A stretch of DNA of 64,000 nt from Halobacteriales archaeon QS_1_69_70. Lineage in GTDB: Archaea; Halobacteriota; Halobacteria; Halobacteriales; Haloarculaceae. Position 1 is the stretch's first letter. Each line of letters starts with the position of its first letter. The stretch is from positions 173,161 through 237,160 of the forward strand of contig PXRI01000008.1 of assembly GCA_003021005.1 (NCBI GenBank). Reading direction: 5' to 3'. Position numbers and translations under genes: made by a program. Positions 24,996-33,426 of the stretch are shown in pieces. The notes under the pieces were generated by a model. That model ran no database searches, was not told the origin of the DNA, and saw only the letters and a list, made by a program, of their open reading frames with translations.

Positions 24996-25616
24996 ATGAA
25001 CCTGAAACCGATCGTCGCGGTCGCGCTGTCGGCCCTGCTCGTCACGGCGGGCCTCGGCGTGGTCGCGGCCCAGCCCGGTAACGCACCCGCAGATGCACAG
25101 GACAACCGGTCGGAAGACGCCGATCGCGGTGCCAACGCGTCGTCGAACGGCAACGCCTCCTCGAACGGCAACGCCTCCTCCAACGGTTCGGCGAGCGCCA
25201 ACGCGTCGGCAAACGCCTCCGACCGCGGGAACGGCTCGGCGACCGCCGAGGACGCCCGCGCCAATCAGGGCCCGCCCGAGGACATGCCCGCCAACGTCCC
25301 GGACCACGTGGTCAGGATCCACATGCTGATCAACAAGTTCCTCGACGGCGACCTCGACGAAGCGCTCGGGCCCGCGATCGCCGAGGCGACCCCTGGCGAC
25401 GACGATGACGTGAACGAAACGGACGACGATGATGCGAACGAGACGGACGAGGACGATGTGAACGAGACGGACGACGATGATACGAACGAGACGGACGACG
25501 ACGGTGACGCCGATGGCGACGATACCTCCGACGACGAAGCGGCCGACGAGGCGGAGGACGAGCAGACGGAGTCCGAGGAGACGGAGTCCGACGAGGCCTC
25601 CGGCGACGACGACTGA
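24996..25616 (+). CDS. Secreted, highly acidic low-complexity protein
   Basis: A 206-residue protein. A signal peptide (LKPIVAVALSALLVTAGLGV) ends at VVAAQ. Then ASSNGN repeats, a short predicted globular part (PDHVVRIHMLINKFLDGDLD) and a DDDVNETDDD-type repeat domain with about 70% Asp/Glu. Many N-x-S/T sequons (NAS, NGS, NET) suggest heavy N-glycosylation. Likely exported and cell-surface associated; function unknown. ATG 24996 fits the signal peptide better than the upstream ATG at 24927. Confidence 0.7.
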   Translation: MNLKPIVAVALSALLVTAGLGVVAAQPGNAPADAQDNRSEDADRGANASSNGNASSNGNASSNGSASANASANASDRGNGSATAEDARANQGPPEDMPANVPDHVVRIHMLINKFLDGDLDEALGPAIAEATPGDDDDVNETDDDDANETDEDDVNETDDDDTNETDDDGDADGDDTSDDEAADEAEDEQTESEETESDEASGDDD

Positions 25617-25859
25617 CGCCGCGCGTTACCGCATTCTCTTCCCGTCCCGTCAGTCACACATCGTCCGCTACCCGGTTCGATACGCGGAGGTGCCCGGCAC
25701 ATCCGAGCAGGGGCGGGAACGCTGAAGGACTCGGCCGAGCCGCGAACAACGCGACCCGCGAGCGAAAGCGATCCGTGAACCGCCGCCGGTCGAGCCGGTC
25801 GGGGGGCGTCGCTGGACGAACCGACCAACTCGGTAAAGTATCCAGATACTGTCTCCGAG

Positions 25860-26324
25860 GGCACTGTTCAGATTAGGATGCCGTTCGTCAGACAGCTCGA
25901 CTCACCGGGCGCAGGGCCTCAGTCGGCCTCTGGGAGAACCATACCGGGCGGGACTGCGCAAGGGGCCGGCTTCTCGGGGACGGACGGCGACGGTGAGCCA
26001 AGCGACGCGAGGCGAACGTCGCTGGACGAGCGACGCGAGTCCAGCGGACCAAGCACTGGAGCGAACAGGCGGCGCGACCAACGGGAGCGCCGCCGAATGG
26101 GCGAACGGGGAGCGAAGCGACCCGTGAGCCGCGCGGCCGACTGCAGGGAGGGCCGCCGGACGAGCGAACGGCGAGCGCGAGGCGCGACCGCAGGGAGCGC
26201 CTCGATGTGGCGAGCGGGGAGCGACAGCGACCCGCGAGCGACGCGAGCCGTGAGCCGCCCGACCCGAGAAGCCGGGGGCTTGCGACCACCGGAGTACTAC
26301 TCCAGGCGTAAACTGAACACTACC
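25860..26324 (+). mobile_element. Non-autonomous insertion element, copy A (465 bp)
   Basis: Ends: GGCACTGTTCAG (25860) and CTGAACACTACC (to 26324), inverted repeats with two mismatches. Flanks TCTCCGAG and CCTCCGAG are a 7-of-8 target duplication. The terminal regions are clearly similar to the copy at 37873-38227 in reverse orientation. The middle is GC-rich low complexity. No transposase. The 8-bp duplication would fit an IS6-type parent (inference). Confidence 0.75.
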
Positions 26325-26370
26325 CCTCCGAGTGCACCGAGCTTTTCCGTCGGAGCGACGATTCGAGGCC

Positions 26371-26739
26371 ATGCGAGCGCGCCGGGCGGTCGTCGCGGTC
26401 GGGGTCGGCGCCACCGTGTTCCTCGCCACGTTGGTCGTCGGGGTCGAGGTGGTCGGCTCGGACGTCCCCTCGCTGTTGTCCGTCCTCCCGATCGCGGTCG
26501 TGGTCGCCCTCGTCGTCGCGACCGGCACCTTTCTCGCCGCCGGGCGGGCGCTGGCATCGCCGGTCCTCGGCGGCCTCGCCGGCGTTGCCGCATTCGGCTA
26601 CGCGGTTTTCCTCCAGCTGGCGGTCCGGTATGCGGTCCCCGCGACCCGCCGTGCACTCCAAATCGACGCCATGGTCCTCCTCGCCACCCTGGCGGCCATC
26701 CTCGTCGCGGGCGCCGTCCGGTATGACGATGCTCGCTGA
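26371..26739 (+). CDS. Small membrane protein
   Basis: 122 residues with four helices (AVVAVGVGATVFLATLVVGV and others) separated by short loops. ATG 26371 is taken because the earlier in-frame GTG lies within 10 nt of the mobile element. Haloarchaeal family of unknown role. Confidence 0.55.
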   Translation: MRARRAVVAVGVGATVFLATLVVGVEVVGSDVPSLLSVLPIAVVVALVVATGTFLAAGRALASPVLGGLAGVAAFGYAVFLQLAVRYAVPATRRALQIDAMVLLATLAAILVAGAVRYDDAR

Positions 26740-26803
26740 CCCCGCGTGCTTGGACCGACTGGCGGGTTCTTGAGGGAGCACGTCGAAGGGCAGACCGGAC
26801 CCC

Positions 26804-26953
26804 ATGACCCGGACCATCGAAATCAGCGACGACCTCATGGCGCGGATCGACGACCACCTCGAGGCGGGCGAGACGCCCGAGGAGTTCATTGAGGAACTCG
26901 TCGCCGTCTACGAGACCGAGGGCGCCTTCCTGCAGGAAGGCTACACGGAGTAA
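26804..26953 (+). CDS. 49-residue antitoxin-like protein
   Basis: Starts MTRTIEISDDLMARIDDHLE and continues GETPEEFIEELVAVYETEG. This is a small beta strand followed by two helices, the layout of ribbon-helix-helix antitoxin-like haloarchaeal proteins (DUF7557 type). No toxin follows. It is too short for an ordinary ORF cut-off but has clear haloarchaeal codon use. Confidence 0.6.
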   Translation: MTRTIEISDDLMARIDDHLEAGETPEEFIEELVAVYETEGAFLQEGYTE

Positions 26954-27026
26954 TGGGCCGCCACGGCTGGAGGGGCGGCGATAGCGACCGGGTTGGGCGG
27001 CGTTATTCGCCGGAAGGGGAGAGTGC

Positions 27027-27045
27027 GTCCGGGCGGGTTCGAACC
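27027..27045 (-). repeat. Partial copy of the tRNA-Val 3' arm
   Basis: Matches the tRNA T-arm/acceptor sequence at 27221-27239 in 18 of 19 bases. A further GGTTCGAACC occurs near 27154. It looks like a scar of integration at the tRNA gene. Confidence 0.5.
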
Positions 27046-27217
27046 GTTCCGAGACGTGCTCGCTCCCTCGTCTCGCGGCTTCGCCGCTCGACAGTCCGAG
27101 ACGCTCCCTTCGGTCGCGTCTCGCTCCGCTCGCTGCGCGCGCCTCGCAGGGTTCGAACCGCAAGCCCATTTCCCGCCGCCAGCTCCTCGCTGCGCTCGTC
27201 GCGTGGCGGCAGGAAAA

Positions 27218-27290
27218 TGGGTCCGGGCGGATTCGAACCACCGATCTCGGCCTTGTAAGGGCCGCGTCATAGCCGCTAGACCACGGACCC
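27218..27290 (-). tRNA. tRNA-Val (anticodon TAC)
   Basis: 73 nt. Acceptor GGGTCCG pairs with CGGACCC, discriminator A, no encoded CCA. Anticodon arm CGGCC-CTTACAA-GGCCG gives TAC. The T arm has GGTTCGAATCC. D arm GTCTAGCGGCTATGAC. The 3' side is followed, in the direction of transcription, by a GC-rich hairpin (arms CCCATTTTCCTGCCGCC and its partial complement) that could be a terminator. Confidence 0.95.
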
Positions 27291-27377
27291 CGATGAAACG
27301 AAGTCGGGCCGCGTGGTTAACCCTTCCCTTCCGACGCGACGGCAAGGCTTAGGCGGCGGCGGTCCGAGGCCGGCACA

Positions 27378-27941
27378 ATGACCGGACGGCTCTCTCGGCG
27401 CGCCCTCACCCTCCTGCTCGTCGCGCTCGCGCTTCTGTTGGCGGGCTGTATTGGCTCCAGCGGCGACCCGACCGCCACCCCGACGCCGTCGCCGACGCCC
27501 GCCACAGCGTCGCCGACGCCGACGGCGGTCCACCCCTCCTACGCCAACACGACCGTCACCGTCTTCGACGACGAGACCGGCGAGAAACGCGGCCGCGTCG
27601 AGGCCGCCATCGCCGACGACCGCTCGCTCCGCTACACGGGATTGAGCGAGACCGCTCGGCTCCCGGCGGATCGCGGCATGCTGTTCGTCTACGACGAACC
27701 CCAGGCCGAGTTGACCTACGTGATGCGGAACATGTCGTTCCCGCTCGACATCGTGTTCGTCCACGACGACGGCACCATCCAGTCGATCCACCACGTCCGC
27801 GCCCCACAAGCGGGCGAGGACGGCGAATCGATCACCGCCTCCGGCGAAGGCCAGTACGTCCTCGAGGTCAACCGCGGTTGGACGACCGACCGTGGCGTCG
27901 AGGCGGGCGACCGGCTGGAGTTCGAACTGCCCGACGAGTAA
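27378..27941 (+). CDS. DUF192 lipoprotein
   Basis: A 187-residue protein with a lipobox (LLLAGC, Cys23), a Thr/Pro-rich linker, then DUF192: RYTGLSETARLPADRGMLFV, LTYVMRNMSFPLDIVFVHDD, GQYVLEVNRGWTTDRGV. The family is uncharacterised; structures suggest small-molecule binding. It is attached to the outer side of the membrane. Directly followed by a paralogue, 61 nt away. Confidence 0.8.
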   Translation: MTGRLSRRALTLLLVALALLLAGCIGSSGDPTATPTPSPTPATASPTPTAVHPSYANTTVTVFDDETGEKRGRVEAAIADDRSLRYTGLSETARLPADRGMLFVYDEPQAELTYVMRNMSFPLDIVFVHDDGTIQSIHHVRAPQAGEDGESITASGEGQYVLEVNRGWTTDRGVEAGDRLEFELPDE

Positions 27942-28002
27942 CTCGAGACTCGTCGGCTCTCGTCGGCAAACCTTTTCGCCGGCCCCCTCCTCGATCCGCC
28001 CG

Positions 28003-28527
28003 ATGGAGAGGTCGTGGCTCGCCTACGGCGTCGCCGCTCTCGTGGGACTCGTCGTGCTGGGCTATCTCGGCCTCGCGACCGGCGTCCTCACACCGTACCT
28101 CGCGGGCTACGACCCCGCTGACCCCGGCGACTACCGGCACACCACCGTCACCGTCATCGAAGGCGACAGCGGCGAGGAACGCGGCCAGGCCCAGGCCGCC
28201 ATCGCCGACACCCCCGCCAAGCGCTACGTCGGACTGAGCGAGACGGACCGACTCCCCGCCGACCGCGGCATGCTGTTCGTCCACGGCGACGTCGACGAAC
28301 GCACCTACGTAATGCGGAACATGTCCTTCGGCCTCGACCTCGTGTTCGCCGACGCCGACGGCACCGTCACCGCCATCCACGAGGCCCCGGCGCCCGGCCC
28401 CGGCGAGGACGGCGCCGACCAGCGCTACACCGGCCGGGCGAAGTACGTCCTCGAGGTCAACCGGGGCTGGACAACCGAGCACGGCGTCGACGCCGGCGAC
28501 CGCCTGGAGTTCACGGTGCCCGACTGA
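28003..28527 (+). CDS. DUF192 protein, membrane-anchored paralogue
   Basis: A 174-residue protein with an N-terminal helix (GVAALVGLVVLGYLGLATGV) in place of a lipobox. The DUF192 core repeats the neighbour's motifs (YVGLSETDRLPADRGMLFVH, TYVMRNMSFGLDLVF, LEVNRGWTTEHGV). Local gene duplication followed by change of membrane anchor. ATG 28003. Confidence 0.8.
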   Translation: MERSWLAYGVAALVGLVVLGYLGLATGVLTPYLAGYDPADPGDYRHTTVTVIEGDSGEERGQAQAAIADTPAKRYVGLSETDRLPADRGMLFVHGDVDERTYVMRNMSFGLDLVFADADGTVTAIHEAPAPGPGEDGADQRYTGRAKYVLEVNRGWTTEHGVDAGDRLEFTVPD

Positions 28528-28624
28528 CGCCGGCGCGGACCCGGCGCGACACCGGTATGGCGGGTGGGGCGCGTTGGCCGCGTGGCGACGGAACCGGCGG
28601 CCCCCGCCGAGGCGACAAGCGTTT

Positions 28625-28644
28625 TACTGACCGACCGGTCAGTA
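28625..28644 (+). promoter_or_regulatory. Palindromic operator overlapping the ABC exporter promoter
   Basis: TACTGACCGACCGGTCAGTA: 9-bp arms around a 2-nt centre, ending 6 nt before ATG 28651. A TTTTACT TATA-like element begins at 28622, so the site overlaps promoter and start. The shape suits a TetR-family repressor, possibly one responding to an exported compound (inference). Confidence 0.6.
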
Positions 28645-28650
28645 CCCCCG

Positions 28651-30582
28651 ATGGCGGAGTACGGGCTGGACGGCGACGAGGACCCCTTCGAGGCGCAGCG
28701 CGCCAACGCCGAGGACCCGATGTGGCGGCTGTTCGGCGAGTACGGCCGCCCGAACTGGCCCCAGTTCGCCGTCGGCGTCCTCGCGAGCGTCACCGCCCGC
28801 CTGCTCGACCTGGTTCCCCCCATCATGCTCGGGGTGGCCATCGACGCCATCTTCCGGGACGAGAAGGCCTTCTCGCTATGGATCGTCCCCGACGCCTGGC
28901 TGCCCGCCGACACAGCCGGGCAGTTCTGGCTCACCATCGGCGTCATCGCCGGCGCATTCGCCCTGGGGGCCGGCTTCCACTGGCTCCGCAACTGGGGGTT
29001 CAACGCCTTCGCCCAGCACATCCAGCACGCGGTCCGGACCGACACCTACGAGACGATGCAGCGGCTGAACATGGAGTTCTTCGCCGACAAGCAGACCGGC
29101 GAGCTAATGTCCGTCCTCTCGAACGACGTCAACCGCCTCGAGCGGTTCCTCAACGACGGCCTCAACTCCGTGTTCCGGCTGTCGGTGATGGTGCTGGCCA
29201 TCGCCGGCGTCCTCGTGTACTACAACTGGCAGCTGGCGCTCATCGCGCTGCTCCCCGTGCCGCTCATCGCCGCCTTCACCTACCTGTTCGTCCGCATCAT
29301 CCAGCCGAAGTACGCCCGCGTCCGCTCGGCCGTCGGGACCGTCAACTCCCGGCTGGAGAACAACCTCGGCGGCATCCAGGTCATCAAGGCAGCCAACACC
29401 GAGCCCTACGAGTCCGACCGCGTCGACGACGTCTCGACCGAGTACTTCGACGCCAACTGGGACGCCATCGACACCCGCATCAAGTTCTTCCCCGGCCTCC
29501 GGCTCCTCGCGGGCATCGGGTTCGTCGTCACCTTCGTCGTCGGCGGCCTCTGGGTCGCCACCGGCGCCGCGCCCGGCCCGCTGTCCGGCGAGTTGACCGT
29601 CGGTACCTTCGTCGTCTTCATCCTGTTCACCCAGCGGTTCATCTGGCCGATGGCCCAGTTCGGCCAGATCATCAACATGTACCAGCGCGCCTACGCCAGC
29701 GCCGAGCGCATCTTCGGGCTCGTCGACGAACCCGACCGGCTCCCCGTCGCCGACGACGCCGAACCGCTCCGGGTCGATGCGGGCCGCGTCGAGTACGACG
29801 ACGTCACCTTCGGCTACGACGACGAGCCCATCGTCCGGGACGTCGAGTTTACCGTCGCCGGCGGCGACACCCTCGCGCTGGTCGGCCCCACCGGCGCCGG
29901 CAAGTCCACCGTCCTCAAGCTCCTGTTGCGGCTGTACGACGTCGACGACGGCGCCGTCCGCATCGACGGCCAGGACGTCCGCGACGTCACGCTCGCCAGT
30001 CTCCGAAAGCGGGTCGGCTACGTCGGCCAGGACACCTTCCTGTTTTACGGCACCGTCCGGGAGAACATCGCCTACGGCAGCTTCGACGCCGACGACGACG
30101 CGGTCGTCGCCGCGGCGGAGGCCGCCGAGGCCGACGAGTTCGTCCGGAACCTCCCGGACGGCTACGACACGATGGTCGGCGAGCGCGGCGTCAAGCTCTC
30201 CGGCGGCCAGCGGCAGCGCATCGCCATCGCCCGGGCCGTCCTCTCGGACCCGGACGTCCTCGTGCTCGACGAGGCCACGAGCGACGTCGACACCGAGACC
30301 GAGATGCTCATCCAGCGGTCGCTCGACCGCCTGACCGCCGACCGCACCACCTTCGCCATCGCCCACCGCCTGTCGACGATCAGGGACGCCGACACCATCC
30401 TCGTCCTGGAGGACGGCGAGGTCGTCGAACGCGGCACTCACGAGGACCTGCTCGCCGCCGACGGGCTGTACGCCCACCTCTGGGGCGTCCAGGCCGGCGA
30501 GATCGACCAGCTCCCCGAGGAGTTCGTCGAACGCGCCGCCGAACGGCAGGCCCGCACCGAAGCGGAGCTGGACGACGACTGA
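28651..30582 (+). CDS. ABC exporter, fused membrane and ATPase domains
   Basis: 643 residues. Six membrane helices (about residues 35-300), then an ATPase with Walker A GPTGAGKST, signature LSGGQRQR, Walker B VLVLDEATS and H-loop AHRLSTI. Half-transporter of the MsbA/multidrug type that works as a dimer. The operator at 28625-28644 suggests substrate-induced control. Start ATG 28651 fits both the operator position and the leaderless layout. Confidence 0.85.
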   Translation: MAEYGLDGDEDPFEAQRANAEDPMWRLFGEYGRPNWPQFAVGVLASVTARLLDLVPPIMLGVAIDAIFRDEKAFSLWIVPDAWLPADTAGQFWLTIGVIAGAFALGAGFHWLRNWGFNAFAQHIQHAVRTDTYETMQRLNMEFFADKQTGELMSVLSNDVNRLERFLNDGLNSVFRLSVMVLAIAGVLVYYNWQLALIALLPVPLIAAFTYLFVRIIQPKYARVRSAVGTVNSRLENNLGGIQVIKAANTEPYESDRVDDVSTEYFDANWDAIDTRIKFFPGLRLLAGIGFVVTFVVGGLWVATGAAPGPLSGELTVGTFVVFILFTQRFIWPMAQFGQIINMYQRAYASAERIFGLVDEPDRLPVADDAEPLRVDAGRVEYDDVTFGYDDEPIVRDVEFTVAGGDTLALVGPTGAGKSTVLKLLLRLYDVDDGAVRIDGQDVRDVTLASLRKRVGYVGQDTFLFYGTVRENIAYGSFDADDDAVVAAAEAAEADEFVRNLPDGYDTMVGERGVKLSGGQRQRIAIARAVLSDPDVLVLDEATSDVDTETEMLIQRSLDRLTADRTTFAIAHRLSTIRDADTILVLEDGEVVERGTHEDLLAADGLYAHLWGVQAGEIDQLPEEFVERAAERQARTEAELDDD

Positions 30583-30682
30583 CGCGCCCGACGGCTGGCC
30601 GGGCTACGGCTACCGAGCGGGCGAAACTGCGAGGTCCGTCCCGGGCCCCGGATTCATTAGGCCGCCCGCCCTCCCGGGAGGC

Positions 30683-31474
30683 ATGCTCAGGCTCGCGGTC
30701 GCCACGGACGCCGAGACCCTCGCCCGCATCCGCGAGCCGCTCGCGGACCGCGGCATCGAGGCCGTCCACGTCCCCATGGAGGGCGGCGTCGCCGACGCGC
30801 TGCTCGACGTGCCGTGGGTGAACGACCGGGCGGCCGTCCTCCGGTCGCGGAACAAGGCCGGGGCGCTCGCCCGGCTCGGAGCGGCGGGCGTCCCCACCCC
30901 GCGGACGGTCCACGTCTCGAACCCCGTCGGGGCTGCCGAACTCCGTGCGGTCTTCGAGCGGTTCGACCCGCCGGTCGTGGTGAAGCCGAACTCGACGACG
31001 CGCGGGGTCGGCGTCGCCAAGGCCCCCGACCTGGACTCCTTTCTAGGGATCTGTGACTACCTCGAACTCGTTCACGCCTACCGGGCCACGGGCGACCGGT
31101 CGTTCCTCGTCCAGGAGTACCTCCCCGACGCCAGGGACTTTCGTGCCATGGTCGTCGACGGCGAGTACGTCGGGTGCGTCGAACGCCGCCTCCCCGCCGA
31201 TGCGCGGGCGGCCGGCCGCTGGAAGCACAACGTCCACCGCGGCGCCGTCGCCGACGGCGTCGAGTTGCCGGCGGCGCGACGGGACCTCGCCGAGGAGGCG
31301 GCCGCGGCGCTCGACATTGAGTGGCTCGGCGTCGACCTGCTCGCGACCGGCGACCGGGCGGTCGTGACGGAGACGAACGCCCGGTCGACCGTCGACGACG
31401 CCGCGAAGTACGAGGCCGACCTCGACGACCGGCTGGCGGCGCTCGTCCGACGGACCGCGGGTCGGGACCCGTGA
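30683..31474 (+). CDS. ATP-grasp ligase (RimK-like)
   Basis: 263 residues. ATP-grasp features: VVVKPNSTTRGVGVAKAPD, FLVQEYLPDARDFRAMVVDG, and VVTETNARSTVDD (metal-binding acidic residues and Asn). RimK-like enzymes attach amino acids or make peptide bonds using ATP. The substrate is not evident. It follows the exporter by 100 nt on the same strand. Confidence 0.75.
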   Translation: MLRLAVATDAETLARIREPLADRGIEAVHVPMEGGVADALLDVPWVNDRAAVLRSRNKAGALARLGAAGVPTPRTVHVSNPVGAAELRAVFERFDPPVVVKPNSTTRGVGVAKAPDLDSFLGICDYLELVHAYRATGDRSFLVQEYLPDARDFRAMVVDGEYVGCVERRLPADARAAGRWKHNVHRGAVADGVELPAARRDLAEEAAAALDIEWLGVDLLATGDRAVVTETNARSTVDDAAKYEADLDDRLAALVRRTAGRDP

Positions 31475-31646
31475 TCTATGGGAAGCCGAACGTCGAGACG
31501 GCCGACTCCGGCCGAACGGTGCCGCACCCCGCTGTGGCGCTCCACGGTCGGGGACCTGACACGGGACGGCTCCACGTCGCTCGGGGCGCGGCCAGTGAGC
31601 GTCAGGCGACGGCAACCCAACACCACGGTCGGGCGGTCCGTCCGCC

Positions 31647-32021
31647 TCAGGAGAGGTCGATGTCGGCCGAGCGGTTCGCCCGGTCGAACTCGATCTCGAG
31701 GACGCCGTTGTTGAACGTCGCCGACGCGGAGTGCTCGTTGACGTGGGCCGGGAGGTCGATGCGTTCCTCGTAGCTGCTGACGTCGGTCCGCGCCGAGACG
31801 GTGACCGAGCGGCCGTCGCACTTGATGTCGATGTCGTCCTTGTCGACGCCCGGCAGGTCGGCGACGACCCGGACCGTCCCCTCGCTCTCGTAGGTGGAGA
31901 CGTGGGCGTCCCCGCCGAACCCGGCGTCGCCGGCCCCCGCGCCGCCCGTCATCTCCTCCATCATGCGTTCGATCTCGCGGAAGATGTCGTCGAAGGGGTC
32001 CTCGCGGTCGTCGCGGCGCAT
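31647..32021 (-). CDS. Hsp20/alpha-crystallin small heat shock protein
   Basis: 124 residues. An acidic N-terminus with Gly-rich linker, then the alpha-crystallin domain (VRVVADLPGVDKDDIDIKCD and SASATFNNGVLEIEF). ATP-independent chaperone. ATG 32021 suits the usual haloarchaeal length. It is followed downstream by nothing co-directional. The conserved GVL motif is intact. Confidence 0.85.
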   Translation of the reverse strand: MRRDDREDPFDDIFREIERMMEEMTGGAGAGDAGFGGDAHVSTYESEGTVRVVADLPGVDKDDIDIKCDGRSVTVSARTDVSSYEERIDLPAHVNEHSASATFNNGVLEIEFDRANRSADIDLS

Positions 32022-32144
32022 ACGAGACGGTAGGGAACTCCGTGGCAAAAGCCTTCGGCCGGACCCACGCCTCGATACGGCGGGCGTCAGACACCTGGCC
32101 GACAGGGGTTTTTGGGGTTCGGCGGCGAACGCACGGCAGAGACC

Positions 32145-32456
32145 ATGTCGCCCGGGCTCCCGACCCACGCCGAGGACTTCGTGCCGATCGAGGTGAGCGT
32201 CGACGCGGCCGACGCCGAACCCGACGTCGAGACCGACACCCGGATCGACATCCTCGTCGAGGCGGAGGCGTACCCGACGGCGCGGCTCGACGACGGCCGC
32301 TACGTCGCCTGGTGGTTCGACACCGAGGCCCCCGCGCCCGCCGCACCCGCGACCACCGAGTGGGTCGCCGCCCCGACCCGCTTTCTCGCCGCCGGCACGC
32401 TCCACGAACTCTGGGAGAACCCGACCGCCTTCGACCGGCTGACGGCCCAGAGCTGA
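32145..32456 (+). CDS. Conserved haloarchaeal protein of unknown function
   Basis: 103 residues, rich in acidic and Trp residues (YVAWWFDTEA, LHELWENPTAFDRL). ATG 32145. No domain recognised. Stand-alone gene. Confidence 0.55.
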   Translation: MSPGLPTHAEDFVPIEVSVDAADAEPDVETDTRIDILVEAEAYPTARLDDGRYVAWWFDTEAPAPAAPATTEWVAAPTRFLAAGTLHELWENPTAFDRLTAQS

Positions 32457-32732
32457 GGTCCACGGCCCGGACGCAGTCCTCGTCAGCCGCCGCCTCGAGG
32501 TCCGCCAGGTCCGACGCCCGGGAGACGGTGGCCTCGTAGCCCACCTCACGCCGTGCCTTCGCGTCGTCGAACGTCATGGCCTGGCCGACGGTCGCGACCC
32601 ACCAGGCGAGCCACCGCGGGAGGCTGCGGTCAGGGGGGATTGACGCTCTTGGTGGCGAGCAGGTCGGTGAGGAACGCCCGGGACTCGACGCGGTCGCCGC
32701 ACCCGAGACGTAGCCCACCGACCGGGGCCATT
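32457..32732 (-). pseudogene. C-terminal half of a disrupted NAD-dependent epimerase
   Basis: The minus strand carries RVESRAFLTDLLATK, then in another frame DRSLPRWLAWWVATVG and MTFDDAKARREVGYEATVSR. This is the C-terminal end of 3beta-HSD/epimerase-type SDR proteins. The missing front half includes the fragment at 34284-34393. The TA pair lies between them. Small frameshifts also occur. Confidence 0.6.
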
Positions 32733-33426
32733 AGGATTCAGAACCGATGCGACGTTGCTGGTCACTGAGGAATTCGACGACGGCATCGATATCCTTATCG
32801 GGAACCGTTTGCTGTTCAAACACCCCTTTGAACGCGTCCGCGAAATCCTCACCCGTGAGTCGGTCGAGAACAGTATCGATGCGACCCGCAAGCTTCTCGG
32901 GGTCCCCGCGATGCAGATGGGTCGCGATCCGGTCGAAATCCGCGCCAGCAGCAAGCACCACCAGATCCCGGGAGTCTGCCCTGCGGCCACTGTGGAGTTT
33001 CACCGCGAACAGCAGCTCCCGTTCCGGAATCCTGGCTGTTATCGGTCGCCCGGTTCGCAATTGCTCGGTCACGAAGTGTTGGACGAAGTAGCGGTACGAC
33101 CACTCGGCCTCCGTCTGGCGGCACCCGAGCGCGTCGACCATCGCGTCGAACCCAACCGGATTCCCGATGTCTTTCCTAAATCGGATAGTGCGGCTTTCGT
33201 AGAGCCCGCTTCGCTCGACATCGGACGTTTTCTCGTAGCCGCGGTCGGTGAGTAGGTCGGTGTAGTCGTCGACCGCCTGTGCCGGAATGACGACATCGAC
33301 ATCCGTGGTGAACCGCTGGTTGAACGCCGCGATCGCCCATCCGCCGACGAGCACGTACGGTAGCTCAGCGTCAATGACTGTCTCCAAGGTGTCTAGCAGT
33401 TCGGCTTCGCGTTCACCGAGGCTCAT
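32731..33426 (-). CDS. AbiEii-like nucleotidyltransferase toxin
   Basis: 231 residues with LPYVLVGGWAIAAFNQRFTT and DVDVVIP, the G-G/S-x8-D-x-D nucleotidyltransferase signature, and a KLHSGRRADSRDLVVL region typical of AbiEii/MNT toxins. Such toxins add nucleotides to tRNA or block growth in another way. It overlaps the upstream wHTH gene by 4 nt. This pair is intact, unlike its relative at 3481-4477. The stop lies 2 nt from the epimerase fragment, at the edge of the inserted block. Confidence 0.75.
   Translation of the reverse strand: MSLGEREAELLDTLETVIDAELPYVLVGGWAIAAFNQRFTTDVDVVIPAQAVDDYTDLLTDRGYEKTSDVERSGLYESRTIRFRKDIGNPVGFDAMVDALGCRQTEAEWSYRYFVQHFVTEQLRTGRPITARIPERELLFAVKLHSGRRADSRDLVVLAAGADFDRIATHLHRGDPEKLAGRIDTVLDRLTGEDFADAFKGVFEQQTVPDKDIDAVVEFLSDQQRRIGSES

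Noticed and set aside
25878..26726. Long ORF over the copy A element
   Set aside because: Starts inside the mobile element and runs into another frame of the small membrane protein gene; no coding character beyond the repeat.
27130..27217. A second tRNA gene next to tRNA-Val, suggested by GGTTCGAACC motifs
   Set aside because: Only T-arm-like sequence is present; no anticodon or D arm can be folded.
31078..32718. Long minus-strand open frame over the ATP-grasp and Hsp20 genes
   Set aside because: It joins the epimerase remnant to antisense of real genes. Only its first part (32457-32732) is real sequence of a decayed gene.
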